From positions 93,836,034-93,900,033 of the forward strand of contig OX328132.1 of assembly GCA_946811695.1 (NCBI GenBank): DNA of 64,000 nucleotides, read 5' to 3'. Both the position numbers and the translations under genes were made by a program. Below the pieces are notes generated by a model. The model searched no databases. It worked only from the letters and a program-made list of their open reading frames with translations, and was not told the DNA's origin. This document shows positions 38,742 to 50,058 of this stretch, in pieces. This DNA comes from Gonocerus acuteangulatus (Eukaryota; Arthropoda; Insecta; Hemiptera; Coreidae). Every line of letters begins with the position of its first letter. Position 1 is the first letter of the stretch.

Positions 38742-40053
38742 CTGTTCGCTCTCTAGCTCGAAGACGAATGGTCCGATTTTGATGAAATTTGGTACAAAAA
38801 TCAGTCGTCCAATATGAAAGGTCAAGTTCGTTAACCAGCAAAATCCGCCCACTGGAAGATGGAGTTTGGGGCGAAATTCGCGCAGAAAAAATCGTAACGC
38901 TTACGTTTTTGAGTTCATACGCTTGTAAGTACTCTTTTTATAGGCTTCTTGGGCTAGGAAAACGAATGAAACCATTTTCAATGCGATAGCTTTAACCGTT
39001 TTCGAGAAAATTGGAAAAATAGTTTTTGAATACCGTTTTTGGTTTGGGTACTTAGAATCATGGGATTCAGTTGAAACATTTTCTGCATGTTCTACTTTCA
39101 TTAAAACTAATATGTTGAAATTTTGGTTACGTTTGGAGTTAAGGAAGGGTTAGAATAAAATATTTTATTAACAGACATAAAAAGTTTTGGTAACTTTGTA
39201 TATTTTCCTAATATCTCGAAAAAGGTTATGAATTTGGTAAACAAAAGAATACCATTAGAAAGCTTACTAAATGCTCTACAAAAAAGGTTCTGATGAAAGT
39301 TTTGATTAGGCGATGTCAATCGGAGAAATAAGTGCTTAAAACATTAAAGTAATTGATTTTGCTTATTTGAACTGTTCTTTTTGTCTGTTTTTATTCCTTG
39401 TTATTTTTTAATTGCTTATAGTTGGATAATGTATTTTACAATAAAACAGATTAGGCAAAATAAGAAAAACAATTCATTGTTAGAAATATAGCTTGCCAAG
39501 AGAAAAAGATTCGTTGACGTCTTTTGAATATTTTCAATTGCCTTTATGCTGTTGGTTTTTTTATTTTATTTTTTAATTGATTTTATCTGTAGAATTATTA
39601 CTATAGTAAAAGAACAGAGGAATGTGTGAAAATATTTGATATTTTCCAATTCATTGAAACGTATGAAATGAAGTATCGGTAGAAGAGGATTCTAGGGTCT
39701 TGCGGACCTGACCCCAGGTATAGCCAGCCATAAAACCCTTTGAACAAAGGCCGAGGAAAATATTATCTGTTTCTATTCTATGCTTTTCAAATGAGAATAG
39801 GGATATGAACAGGAACCGGGGTCTCCCGTGGTCTAATGGCTAGCGCCTTGGATTCATAAGCGGGAGATGGTGGGTTCGATTCCCAACCTCCGGCAGGAAT
39901 TTTATCATCCCACGGCTCGCTGGTGAAATTCCTCGCTACACCCTGGATGTCGGCGCTAATGACCTAGATGTAGATGTGCCGTAAAAAAAAAAAAAAAAAA
40001 AAAAAAAAAACTGGAACCGCGCTAAGATGACGCAGTTCCTGCGAGTCGGACTT
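38531..40053 (-). mobile_element. Family B copy inserted in the (TA)n core of another
   Basis: Its hairpin 3' end (TTAGCGCGGTTCC on the plus strand) is at 38531 and its 5' end at about 40053, with TA repeats outside both. Its own TA core is 38669-38738. A SINE has inserted 40 bp from its 5' end. Confidence 0.75.
39818..40010 (+). mobile_element. tRNA-derived SINE with poly-A, GGAACC duplication
   Basis: Box A TGGTCTAATGGCTAGCG and box B GGTTCGATTCC lie in a tRNA-like head starting GGGGTCTCCCGTGG. The body ends with CGGCGC, the TAATGACC loop, GTGCCG and 28 A. GGAACC occurs on both sides, and the family B terminus is restored when the SINE is removed. Related copies: 51242-51315, 52740-52832, 62201-62345. 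Confidence 0.8.
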
Positions 40054-40054
40054 T

Positions 40055-40130
<76 letters not shown>

Positions 40131-40266
40131 AATTTGAACCACCGTTATTTTCGGTCTCTAGGGGTTCTGAAACGCGAAATTTTCTAGTCGGCACTTCCGG
40201 ATTGTTTCATTGTATCAACCTTATAAGCGGGGTTCCTCCCTATGGGGGAGGGAGGAACCGCGCTAA

Positions 40267-41210
40267 TATGCTTTTGTTTTCAGGTAAACTAGTATTATAC
40301 ATTTTTTTACACCAAAAATAATAGCAGATTTAAAATCAGCACCCCAAGTAACCCTAATATACTGAATATCATTGAAAACAAAAAATAATGATTTTTCCTA
40401 GTCTGGAAGAGACATTTGTAAGCGAAAAGGTAATGTAACGAAATTTAAAATACATTTTTTTCTATTTTTGTAGTATTCCCAAAATTTGAATTTAGGAGTT
40501 TTTCAATGTGCTAAAAACGAATCTGACATCCGTTTTTAAATAAAAAATTGATTTACATACTCGACTCTGTAGAAGTCATTATTATGCCCAAATATTCCAT
40601 AAACCTAAATTTGAAAAGTTATCGATTATGAAACAATTTTTGATTTAAAAACGGATGTCAGATTCGTTTTTAGCACATTGAAAAACCCCTAAATTCAAAT
40701 TTTTGGAATATTAAAAAAATTTTAAAAAATGTATTTTAAATTTCGCTAAGGGGGGACCCGTAAAATTTTGTTAAAGATTCAAGAATCCGGCCATATACAG
40801 GCCATAATGTACACACATTTTCGTCCTATCGGGGTGTTTTTTACGTGTTCTGGAATTGACGTTATATGCAAAAAAGTTTACATTCTAGTTTTATTTTGAA
40901 AACCATTTTTCGCAAGTCCCTTTTGAGATAATACAATAGTCATTTATATGGTTAGAAAAAGGAGTCTTTCTTCTTTCGAAAGATTTCAATGATGTAAAAA
41001 TCGGATTATCTCAAGGGGAGATATAGAATTTCAAAACGTTACATTACCTTTTCGCTTACAAATTTTTAGTCTCTTCCAGACTAGGAAAAATCATTATTTT
41101 TTGTTTTCAATGATATTCAATATATATGGGTTTCTTGGGGTGCTGAGTTTAAATCTGCTATTATTTTTGGTGTAAAAAAATGTATAATACTAGTTTACCT
41201 GATAACGATA
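40267..41210. repeat. Fold-back element, two nested inverted repeats
   Basis: Outer arms of about 175 bp (40274-40445 and 41030-41207) share GTAAACTAGTATTATACA and GACTAGGAAAAATCATTATT or complements. A second inverted pair (about 40490-40555 and 40645-40705) lies inside, with ACGGATGTCAGATTCG in one arm. No protein reading. Possibly one MITE inserted in another. Confidence 0.65.
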
Positions 41211-41215
41211 GCATA

Positions 41216-42108
41216 TTTTTGAATATATTTGAGGAAATATAAATTATTTTTTAACGACTATATTTTTCTTTTAATCTACTCTATAAAACAAATGAATTGG
41301 TAAAAGAATCATGTCGATATCATTTTCTAAACTCGATATAAAAAATAAAGCACTTTCAACCTATTTTATTTTATTTCTCGGCTCCTAAGGCGCATTGGAC
41401 GGAACGCTCGGACACGTGTCGACTATTTTTCGATGTAGAATCACCAGAAAAAAATTGGTCCAAATCGGTGATCCCATCGCTGTATACTCCCCTTGTTAGA
41501 GTTTTGCCCCCGCCTCAAAAGTTGCCTTATTTAATAAGCTTTAAAAAGGTACCTCGTTGTTTCAGAAAAAAAAAATTATTGAAGTCTAATTTTTTCCGAT
41601 TTCTAAGTCAAAGCCAATAAATTTGCTTAAGCGTGAAGAAGCCACTCTGAACAAATTATTTAATTTCACACGATTATGGTTATGTCCCATCCTTCCCACA
41701 CTTGGTACACACACTTTTTGCTCTGATTAAGGATTAGGGGACACTTTGGGAAGAGTGAAAGATGACAACGTGAAATTAAATAATGTGTTCAGAATGGCTT
41801 CTTCACGCTAAAGCAAATTTATTGGTTTTGACTTAGAAATCAGAAAACATTAGACTTAAATAATTTTTTTTTCTAAAACAACGAGGTACCATTAACAGCT
41901 TATTAAATAAGGTAACTTTGAAAATATTGAATTTGTTAAGAAAACACTAATAACAATAGTTCACATCAATATGGCTCTTAGTATAGCTCTTAATTTACAT
42001 GACAACATTTAAATAAAGGGTGTGTCTTATTGGAAATTTAATTTCGATTCTAAAAATGTGGTCGTCATGTACGATACATTAACCAAAAATCCGGAAAACA
42101 CAGTTTTT

Positions 42109-42146
<38 letters not shown>

Positions 42147-42204
42147 GTTTTGAAAATAGACAAATGTTTGAATAACTCTGCTACATATGAGACATGCTAC
42201 CCTG
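41216..42204 (-). repeat. Right arm of the large fold-back element
   Basis: An inverted copy of 34894-35480 that ends in ACCCTG followed by TA at 42204. It is longer because a palindromic MITE (41522-41916) and an A-run (42112-42144) have been added. Comparing the two arms brackets where the MITE entered. Confidence 0.65.
41522..41916. mobile_element. Palindromic MITE with ~150-bp arms
   Basis: Arms 41522-41670 and 41770-41916 are inverted (TTGCCTTATTTAATAAGC at the outside, AATTATTTAATTTCAC at the inside). The central 100 bp are not. It lies in the right fold-back arm and is absent from the left arm. Confidence 0.65.
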
Positions 42205-42217
42205 TATATATATATAA

Positions 42218-42478
42218 TTTGAATGGTCAAGTTCGTTAACCAGCAGAATTCATTCACCAGAAGCTTTTGGAGCGAAATTGTAACACTTGCGTTTTCGAGT
42301 TTATAGATTCCTTAACGTAGTAAAACGAATGAAACCATTCGGGGGATTAGTACAACCTCATTTTACTGTTAAATACGCACTTATTTCACCATTAGACATC
42401 GCCGCATCGAAGATTCCTTCAGAATCTTTTCTGTAGACAATTTAGTAAGCTTCCAAATGTTCACCTTCCACCAAGGGC
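42218..42478 (-). mobile_element. Old family B fragment
   Basis: It has GGTCAAGTTCGTTAACCAGC, AAACGAATGAAACCATT and a degenerate module. Both ends are missing. Confidence 0.5.
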
Positions 42479-43386
42479 GCCGACTTATGAAAAATATTGG
42501 GGGCCCATACCGGGGGTCTTGCCCCATAAAATGTTCTAAATTTTAGATGCAGAATAGTGAGTTTTAAAGTTTTTTTAAGCATTTTAGTCATATGATCAAC
42601 ATTAGAATCCCGAAACCGGACTATCGATAACTTGACAAGCCTTGTCAAACATTTTTTGGGTTTTGAAAAAGATACTAAACCTAAACACGCACGGTATTTT
42701 CGTAAAAAACTAATTAATTTACATTAATAAATAGGCGTATAGACAATTACAGAACAGTGTGTATATAGCGCTGAAAATGCTATAATTATATTTAAATAAA
42801 TTCTATCATTAAAATAATAAAAAATAAAATATTTCTGTCGCGAAGTAATAGCACTTTAAATTATAATTGAAATAGCTAATTTAAGCTTACTTTGAATAAA
42901 TCTCAGGGTTTATTAAATAAAACCAATATCTCAAAGTAAATGCTTTAATATAGTCAATAAATTTAATATACTATGTCTAATACTTTCTGTCATAAAGTAT
43001 GTAAATAGCGGGTTTCAATAGGGCCTTAAGCCCTAAAAATATTCAAGTATTAGAGAATAACAAATACAGTAATAAACTATTACTAATATTTCGAATCTGA
43101 AAATTTAACGTTCTGTATGTATTTAATTCTCTATTTTAGAAAGATGTTTAATATTGCTCTAAATGCCATTTAGAGTGTGGGCTTGAGTATCTTTATACAG
43201 GTGCAAATGTCGACCGTCTGATTGGATTACTGAATATAAACTCGTTGATGACTGGTCAATCGCTCCTGTGGTATAGTTTATCGGAGATATGAGTTCAGAG
43301 ATCTAAGGGCTCTATAAGACCGTTCTGCTGTTGCTGTTGTGATTGGAACTACTTGGAGAAGCTTAAAGCACTTCACTACTTATATA
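42479..43386. other. Intergenic stretch, unassigned repeat at its start
   Basis: It begins AAGGGCGCCGACTTATG with a G-rich patch (GGGGGCCCATACCGGGGG), which looks like a repeat end. The rest is AT-rich without a convincing frame on either strand. Confidence 0.35.
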
Positions 43387-45050
43387 CAGGGTGTTTCAGG
43401 GTTAACTGGGCAAACTGAAAATATGAACTAAGGAGCTCAAAACAAGAAAAAAAAATCCTCCGAAGGTATGTCCGCAAACGCTTTGTTTAGGAGATATTCT
43501 CACCTAAAGATTTTAATTGTTATCAATTATTTACATTATATGAAATAAATAAAACCTATTTATGTGTTCTAATTGTTTTATAATAAAAACTAAGATTCAT
43601 ATTAAATGTTTTCAAAGTGCAGTTATGTCTGCAAAACTGTTGTCAACACGAGGATTAATACTATTATGGACAAGGATTAATACTACCATGGAATTAGCAT
43701 TGGGAACTGTCAATAACATTTATCAGTGTGTAACAAGCTTTTGCAAAATACTCATCATTATGCCTTCAATTTTTACTAATGGTGAATATGCCGATATGGT
43801 GTTAGTGTACGGTTTTTGCAATGGCAACGCTAATCCTGCCCGTCGTGAATATGCCAGGCGATTTCCGAATAGACGATTACCAAAAAAATCTATCTTTTGC
43901 TCCACGTTTCAACGTATTAGAGAAACTGGTACATTTGGCGTGCTGATGGTATTTTTGTCCCATTACAAAATGACGAAAGGAGTGCGAGCATTTTAGTATA
44001 TTTTGATGATAATCCATCTAACAGTGTATGAAGTGCTGGAGCAGAATTAAATATTACGCCAACTACAGTATAGAGAACTCTCATTGCAGATGGACTTCAG
44101 CCATATCATTATCGACGGGTACAAAATTTATTTCCACAGGATTTTCGGGAAAGAAGAATTTTTTCGGATTGGTAATTAAATCAAGTTGAGCGTAATCCAC
44201 AATTTTCTGAAATCATTCTTTGGACAGATGAAGCTACCTTCACAAGAAGATAGACACATCTATCAGATCGTTTCTGATCTTCAATCAGAGAAATAATCAC
44301 TTCTGGTTACAGAAAAATCCCCATGCAATTCGTGTGCATCATTTTCAGCACCAGTTTTAGTGCAATGAGTGGTTAGGGATACTAGACAATATTTTAAATA
44401 GGTCGCATTTCTTGCCACCTCGACTCAATGCGGGCACATTTCTGGAATTTCTGAATAATGACTATTATGATTTAATTGACAGTATTACACTACAACTGAG
44501 AAGGGACATGTGGCTTCAATTAGATGGTTTTCCTGCACATTCTGGAAGAGGTCCACGACAATGGCTAATAATCCCAATCAATGGATTGGCCGTGCAGGAC
44601 CAGTGGCCTACACGCTCTCCAGACCTGACACCACTGGATTTTTTTGTTTGGGGTGACATTAAACAAAAAGTCTATGCAAGGCCGGCCAATGATATTAATT
44701 CCTTACGAAGAAGGATAATTGAATCTCGCGAAAAAATAACACATATCCAGTGTCGTTCTGTGATTGCTGCAGTTGAAGAAAAATGCCGACCCTGTCTTAA
44801 GCTCAAGGAAATCACTTTGAACAATATTTAATATGAATTTAATGTTTACCTTTAATAAATAAAGTAGTTGGAACAAATAAATAACTGTTATTTATTTAAT
44901 AAACCTAAGTAATTCATAACAATTAAAATCTATAGATGTGAATATCTCTTAAGCAAAGCGTTTGCGGACATACCTTCAGAGGAAATTCTTTTCTTGTTTT
45001 GAGGTCCTCAGTTCATATTTTCAGTTTGGCCAGTTGACCCTGAAACGCCT
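43387..45050 (+). mobile_element. Mariner-like transposon with DUF4817-type transposase
   Basis: Inverted ends of about 130 bp: CAGGGTGTTTCAGGGTTAAC at the left, the complement of a near match at the right, each next to TA. Subterminal words (GCAAACGC, GAGATATTC) also pair. The right end has lost 2 bp. A single transposase gene with breaks lies inside. Confidence 0.8.
43760..44831 (+). pseudogene. Mariner-like transposase, broken
   Basis: The N-terminus reads NGEYADMVLVYGFCNGNA and RRFPNRRLPKKSIF (the DUF4817 helix-turn-helix that binds DNA). A frameshift follows near 43935. Next come NITPTTV, FPQDFRERR and ILWTDEATF (first catalytic Asp). The last part (44412-44831) has LQLDGFPAHS (second Asp) and WPTRSPDLTPLDFFVWG (third Asp), so the catalytic triad is DDD. 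Several in-frame stops lie between. About 350 residues would be the usual length. It is no longer functional. Confidence 0.85.
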
Positions 45051-45055
45051 ATATA

Positions 45056-45543
45056 CTTACTGACCCGGCAAACGTTGTTTTGCCATATACATTATTTCTA
45101 GTGGATATTTTGGTAGTCAAATAATAATTCCTTGCCTGTTACGGGATCTCAGTATTTATTATTAATGCAATATCCGTCTTGCCCCTACCAGAATATTAGC
45201 AATGGAGTCAAGATAATTATTTATTCCTCGAATTACGATTTCTCGCTATACGTTCGCCAACCATGATTTCAGCAACGTCGTCACCGTTGGTCAACCGTTA
45301 GTGGTGGAAAGGTAAAAATTTAGGGTTGTGCGTATTTTTTAATGCCAAATGATAAAAAAAATAAAAATAAAAAACGTCGAAAAAATGAAAAAACATTTTT
45401 TGGGGTGAGCCACCCTTAACACTTAGGTGTTTAAAAATTAGTTATAACCCTATTCTCAGACTTACGGAATATACATATGAAATTTCATCTAAATCGGTTA
45501 AGCCATTTTGGAGGAGTATAAACACTAAAACTGTGACACGAGA
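45056..45543 (-). mobile_element. Helitron A, short non-autonomous copy
   Basis: The minus strand starts TCTCGTGTCACAG (45543) and ends with the hairpin GGCAAAACAACGTTTGCC and GGGTCAG; the final CTAG is mutated. Between are the 5' block of 33691-33960 and a decayed protein piece (AEIMVGERIARN, later RDPVTGKELLF-type words). The protein joins the 3' end at the same point as in the copy at 22365, so both descend from one deleted form. Confidence 0.7.
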
Positions 45544-45884
45544 ATTTTATATATATTATTATTATATTATATTTTGTATAACTAAAATTACATTAAAACA
45601 TTAAATTTCAATTGATTAAAATGTATAATAATTTATGTATGACATATCACAGATATTTTGATTAATCATTACTTAATGTTATTTTTATTAAAATATTTAT
45701 TATACATTACACTGAGGTATGTAACCAAGATATTTAAACTATGAAAGGAATCTATTACAATGTCATGAGAAATTAATTTTATTTAATATGTCAACATAAT
45801 GTTGTCCTACACCTTTAACATCAGTTTTGAAATTGAAATGGATTCAGTTAATTTCCTAGATTTATTATCATTAACATTTTTTTA

Positions 45885-46015
45885 AATCTTTACATTATCA
45901 TAATCAAACTTATGCTGTTTGGCGAAAGCATGATTTGCCAATGCTGTAGTATTGATATTTTTACTGTTATTACAATTAGAAATGTGTTGTTTTAACTGAA
46001 TCCATTTACATAACT
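45885..46015 (-). pseudogene. GIY-YIG endonuclease fragment
   Basis: NTTALANHAFAKQHKFDYDN and VKI match the H-...-T/S-A-L/V-A-x-H part of PLE endonucleases (compare KSAVAEHFYNTNH at about 5930). It is followed by a frameshift and stops. Confidence 0.6.
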
Positions 46016-46120
46016 AAAAATATCAATAGAACCATTAATTTCAAAACTGATGTTAAAGGTATAGGACAACATTATGTTGACATATTAAATAAAATTAATT
46101 TCTGATGACATTGTAATAGA
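46002..46120 (+). pseudogene. GIY-YIG protein C-terminus, plus strand
   Basis: The frame reads ESIYITKNINRTINFKTD, then GQHYVDILNKINF and a stop. It matches the usual end of Penelope-like GIY-YIG domains (E-x-x-x-I...N...D). A 3' UTR and a hammerhead motif (46584-46620) lie downstream on the same strand. Confidence 0.5.
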
Positions 46121-46583
46121 TTCCTTTCATAGCTTAAATATCTTGGTTACATACCTCAGTGTAATTTATATTAAATATTTTAATAAAAATAATTTTAAGT
46201 AATGATTAATCAAAATATCTGTGATATGTCATACATAAATTATTATACATTTTAATCAATAATTAATTTAATTTTTTAATGTAATTTTAGTTATACAAAA
46301 TATAATAGGCCTAAGTATGTTGATAAGGTCTTCTAATATGGCTGTGAGATAATGAATGTTTTTCATTGGTCTTGATGTGTAATTTGAATTTGTTCCTTTT
46401 AGGAATCATTTTTTTGATTTTATGACGTTTTAAATGTAACTTTAATTATTGACAGGACATGGTGAGTTTAAAATTAAGGAAATAAAATTTAATAATTGGT
46501 TTTAGATGATGTAATATCTTGGTTAATTGTAATTATAAAGCGTGTTTTCTGCAGTATTTAGTAATTGAAATACTATAGTAGAT

Positions 46584-46620
46584 CTCCTGAAGATGGACAA
46601 ATAGTCCGAAACGTTGTGGT
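46584..46620 (+). ncRNA. Hammerhead-like motif downstream of PLE end
   Basis: CTGAAGA, T, stem II GGAC-AAATA-GTCC, GAAAC, GTT. The core bases fit, with U at the cleavage site. Stem I (CTC/GTGG) pairs poorly, so activity is doubtful. Its place about 460 bp after a GIY-YIG stop fits a Penelope-like 3' region. Confidence 0.55.
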
Positions 46621-46689
46621 GTTAAAATAAAAGTAAGTTTTGGAGCTTTGAAGGGTTATTCCTCACCTTGGTTGGTATTTTTAATTTTT

Positions 46690-46765
46690 TCAAGGTTCTA
46701 GCTTTACATTTCATATTTTTTATTCATTTTTTTAAAAATAATCGTAGTGTGGTCAAAGGTACAAC
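46690..46765 (-). repeat. End fragment of the pogo-like element
   Basis: It matches the complement of 6550-6630: AAGGTTCTAGCTTTA, AAAATAATCGTA and GTGGTCAAAGGTACAAC. It shows that the element at 4514-6739 belongs to a dispersed family. The stretch 46766-47278 has nothing recognisable. Confidence 0.6.
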
Positions 46766-47278
46766 ATGTAGTTTGAATTTTAATGAATTTTGAATTTGAT
46801 TTTAATTGTAGTAATTTATTTTTAACAAGTTATGTAGACAGGTTCAAATAATCCTAAACGACAAATGCTTGTTCCAAGACAATTTTCTTTCAGTTCAATT
46901 GAAACTTTAAAGTATTTTATTAAGGTAATGATTGGTACACTTTTTTTCTTGTTCTTTGTCTTAGTCTCATGTTAATTTGGCATTATAGTGTTATTTTATG
47001 AATAAGGATTTTATTTTCATTTAAGATTTGTAAATACCTTAGATATTAGGTTATTATTATTATTAACATTATTGTTACTATATTACAGCAAATAACCCTA
47101 GGAAACTAACAACATTATATAGTAACCCCCCCGCCATGCTAAAAGATTCAAATCTTGTAAGCATTAAATAAATAAATAAATATATACTGCTTTAAGTAAT
47201 AATTAATGGGAGTAGACAAATGTAAATTTCGGATATCTTTAAGTAATTTTATAATGCGTTAATACTGCTGCTATGATT

Positions 47279-47352
47279 TTTTTTTTTTTTATACGGCGCA
47301 TCAACAAATCTTGACTATTAGCCCCGACATCCAGGGTCCAGCCAGGAATTTT
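47279..47352 (-). repeat. SINE 3' end, minus strand
   Basis: On the minus strand CCTGGATGTCGGGGCTAATA, then GATGCGCCGTAT and a poly-A (T-run 47279-47290). It matches the SINE at 39818-40010. Confidence 0.6.
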
Positions 47353-47702
47353 CTTAGCAGTAATAATATGTTCTTTTTAATATTGCATTGCATATGGGTT
47401 GTATTGGGCTATGTAAATAAGGGTTAAGTATATAAGAATAATTTTCCAGTTTAAATAGTATGTTTCTCCACCAGGTTATGGCATTAGGGTCATATCCTGT
47501 ATAAGGGCTGGATGTAGAAGAATAGATTGTTAAAGTTTTAATTGTGTGCCTTCACACTAGGGGTTTATGTATAGATGGGAAATGTAAGAAGGGGTTGATG
47601 TAAATAGAATTATTTATTTCTATTTTAATAGAGTGCTTCCTCGCGGGGTCACGTCTTATGTGTAACTTGTTCTCTTTATTATATTATATTATATGTTATC
47701 GT

Positions 47703-47841
47703 AATATTCTATTACGTGGAGTGGGAATATATCAAATCATACTATTTGATATTATTACGTGATATTGTTTTGTGAATATTACCTATATGTTGCCAGTTCA
47801 GTACATATACTCTGAGCCAGAGTTGAGCGGGGAACTGTGAT

Positions 47842-47893
<52 letters not shown>

Positions 47894-48162
47894 TATTCTA
47901 GTATATTGAAGGGGAAATATTTAATCATATTACATGATATTGTTTTGTGGATATTACCTATATGTTACCAGTTCAGTACATATACTCTGAGCCCGAATTG
48001 AGTGGGGAACTGTGATGTGTTATAAATATTAAATTATATTCTATTATATTGGAAGGGAAATATTTAATCATATTACATGACATTGTTCTCTGGATACCAC
48101 CTATATATTGCCAGCTCAGTACATATACTCTGAGCTCGAATTGATCTGGGAACTGTGATGTG

Positions 48163-48224
<62 letters not shown>

Positions 48225-48228
48225 AATT
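47703..48228 (+). repeat. 143-bp tandem repeats with (TA)n inserts
   Basis: About three and a half units contain GGGGAAATATTTAATCATAT, TCAGTACATATACTCTGAGC and GGGGAACTGTGAT. Spacing between the second and third is 143 bp; TA tracts (47849-47889, 48166-48220) lengthen two units. A further unit (49344-49480) lies across the Merlin insertion. Confidence 0.75.
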
Positions 48229-48236
48229 ATATTCTA

Positions 48237-49343
48237 GGTAAAACTGAAGGAGAGTGTCCTCAGCACCGATTTTCTTCAAAGTTTGAACTATAACGTATTT
48301 TGATGCACTAAACACGAATCCGTTGAAAAAAAAAGTTGCTCGCAACTAGGAAAGAAGATTTTAAAAAAAAAAGTTCACTGTTATGAAGGTTACAAACGAT
48401 CGCATAAACAATGTACTTGTAAACTCGCGCATGCGCAATAGTCCTTAATGAAGAAGTGTAATTGAAATTAACTATCAATTATTAAAATTTACCATCACTT
48501 ATTTATTCAGAAACATTTTTTTAAATAATGGAAAATTCTTCAAATTTCTTGTTTTGCTCCTGAAAAGTATTATATAACAGAAATCCCTTAATAATTAGCT
48601 AATGCCTTTATGATTTGTTCCTTCTAAGCTTCTCTAATTCCCTCTAAGCTGTAATTAGCTTGTTATTGTTATAGTTAATAGAGTTTTTTGTGTAAAGTGT
48701 TTAAAAAAAAATGAAGTTACACGACTCTCTAATTCTCTAACACTCTAATTCTTAATTCTAGAGCGCGTTTGGAGAGAGGTTCGAGATAATATACCACGAT
48801 ATGGGAGACGAGACGACCATTTAGATGGATGTTTATCCGAATTTCTCTTCAAACGTGCCTATAAATATGAAGAGCGCATAAATGCTTTTTTCGGTGCGAT
48901 TGCAGACTTATATCCACCGAACATCGCGTCTGAAGATGTCTAGGAGGATTAGAAGAATGCCTTAAAGCGACTTTTGGGCATAGAATTCTTTTCATTTCTG
49001 CGAGTTGGATTGACTAGGGGTTTTGATGTTTTCTTGAGCGAGCGGAAACGCACAGGAAATATGCCCAAAAGCGACTGTTTACAACCAAGTCAGCTATCAC
49101 AGGTGAGTCTACATTTCAATTACACTTCGTCATTAAGGACTATTGCGCATGCGCGTGTTTACATATAACCTGTTTACCTCGTCTTTTATAACCTCCATAA
49201 CAGTGAACTTTAGTGCTTAATAACTTCTTTCCTAGTTGCGAGCAACTTTTTTTTCAACGGATTCGTGTTTAGTGCATTAAAATACGTTATAGTGCAAATT
49301 TTGAAGAAAATCGGTGCTGAGGACACTCTCCTTCAGTATTACC
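48237..49343 (+). mobile_element. Merlin-like DNA transposon with 8-bp duplication
   Basis: Long inverted repeats of about 230-240 bp begin GGTAAAACTGAAGGAGAG (left) and GGTAATACTGAAGGAGAG (right, complemented). ATATTCTA is duplicated exactly at 48229-48236 and 49344-49351; 8-9 bp is the rule for Merlin/IS1016. Inside is only a transposase C-terminus. A 120-bp hairpin insert related to 1834-1971 lies near 48960-49075. Confidence 0.85.
48761..48943 (+). pseudogene. ISXO2-like (Merlin) transposase C-terminus
   Basis: The frame reads RYGRRDDHLDGCLSEFLFKR, then YEERINAFFGAIADLYPPN and a TAG after 60 codons. The H-x-D-x-x-L-x-E-F-x-F-K-R signature and the final L-Y-P-P are typical of ISXO2/Merlin transposases. 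The first two catalytic residues are absent. Confidence 0.8.
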
Positions 49344-49819
49344 ATATTCTATTATATTGAAGGGGAAATATTTAATAATATTACATGATATTGTTTTTTT
49401 GTAAATATTACCTGTATATAATGATGTAGCCATAAATTATATGATAACATACTGAGCTGTGATTCTGGTGTTGATGTAGATATTAAATTATTGGGTTTAT
49501 ATTTAATACAGGATAATGTTGATTGTTGTTAGTGGCCTACTCTGTTGATGGTTTATTAAAGCTGCTTGTTAAATCTGGATGATTAGAGTTATTTCAGCTG
49601 GTTAGAACCCCTTTCCTCAACTTCTGAACCGATCCTGTTGTTTTGGTACGTGAACCCCGGCATCATTGGCTGAAGCTGATTGATGTAAGCCTTATCCCAT
49701 CGGTACAGATTACCACAATATATTAGTGAAAACCACATATAAATCAGATATTTCTGAGATTAGCATGCACAGATATACAGGCAAATAGACAAAAAATCTA
49801 AAAATCATTGTTCTGAGTT

Positions 49820-50058
49820 CTATAGCGTTGATAAAGGTCCCTAGGATGATATTTTTAGATGGAACGGCATTTTTCTCCACCGGTAGTACTCCTCCTCACT
49901 TCTTTCTGGGATATTTCGATGGATTCATCAGCCAGGTACTTTTTGTTTCTGGAAGAAACAACAAGTACCTGGCTGACGAAGATGGAGATGAATCCATCGA
50001 AATATCCCAGAAAGAAGTGAGGAGGAGTACCACCGCTGGAGAAAAATGCCGTTCCTTC

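Larger units (their letters stand above)
37465..40266 (+). mobile_element. Family B copy split by a second, inverted family B
   Basis: Own sequence is 37465-38530 and 40054-40266. It carries modules, the GTTAACGAACTTGACC and ATCGGACCATTAGGG blocks and a TA core. In that core the inverted copy 38531-40053 has inserted. It ends with the usual hairpin and GCGCTAA at 40266. Its 5' end is unclear. Confidence 0.65.
45570..46320. mobile_element. Inverted pair of Penelope-like 3' ends
   Basis: Arms 45570-45835 and about 46040-46315 are inverted and about 90 percent alike (CATAAATTATTATACATTTT, GTTGACATATTAAATAAAAT). Both encode the end of a GIY-YIG protein, outward from the centre. The centre (45890-46010) reads HISNCNNSKNINTTALANHA on the minus strand. 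Penelope-like elements often carry such inverted partial copies. Confidence 0.65.

Noticed and set aside
43562..43762. Upstream start for the mariner transposase at 43562
   Set aside because: The residues before 43760 lack family similarity; DUF4817-type proteins normally begin shortly before the E-Y-x-D-M segment.
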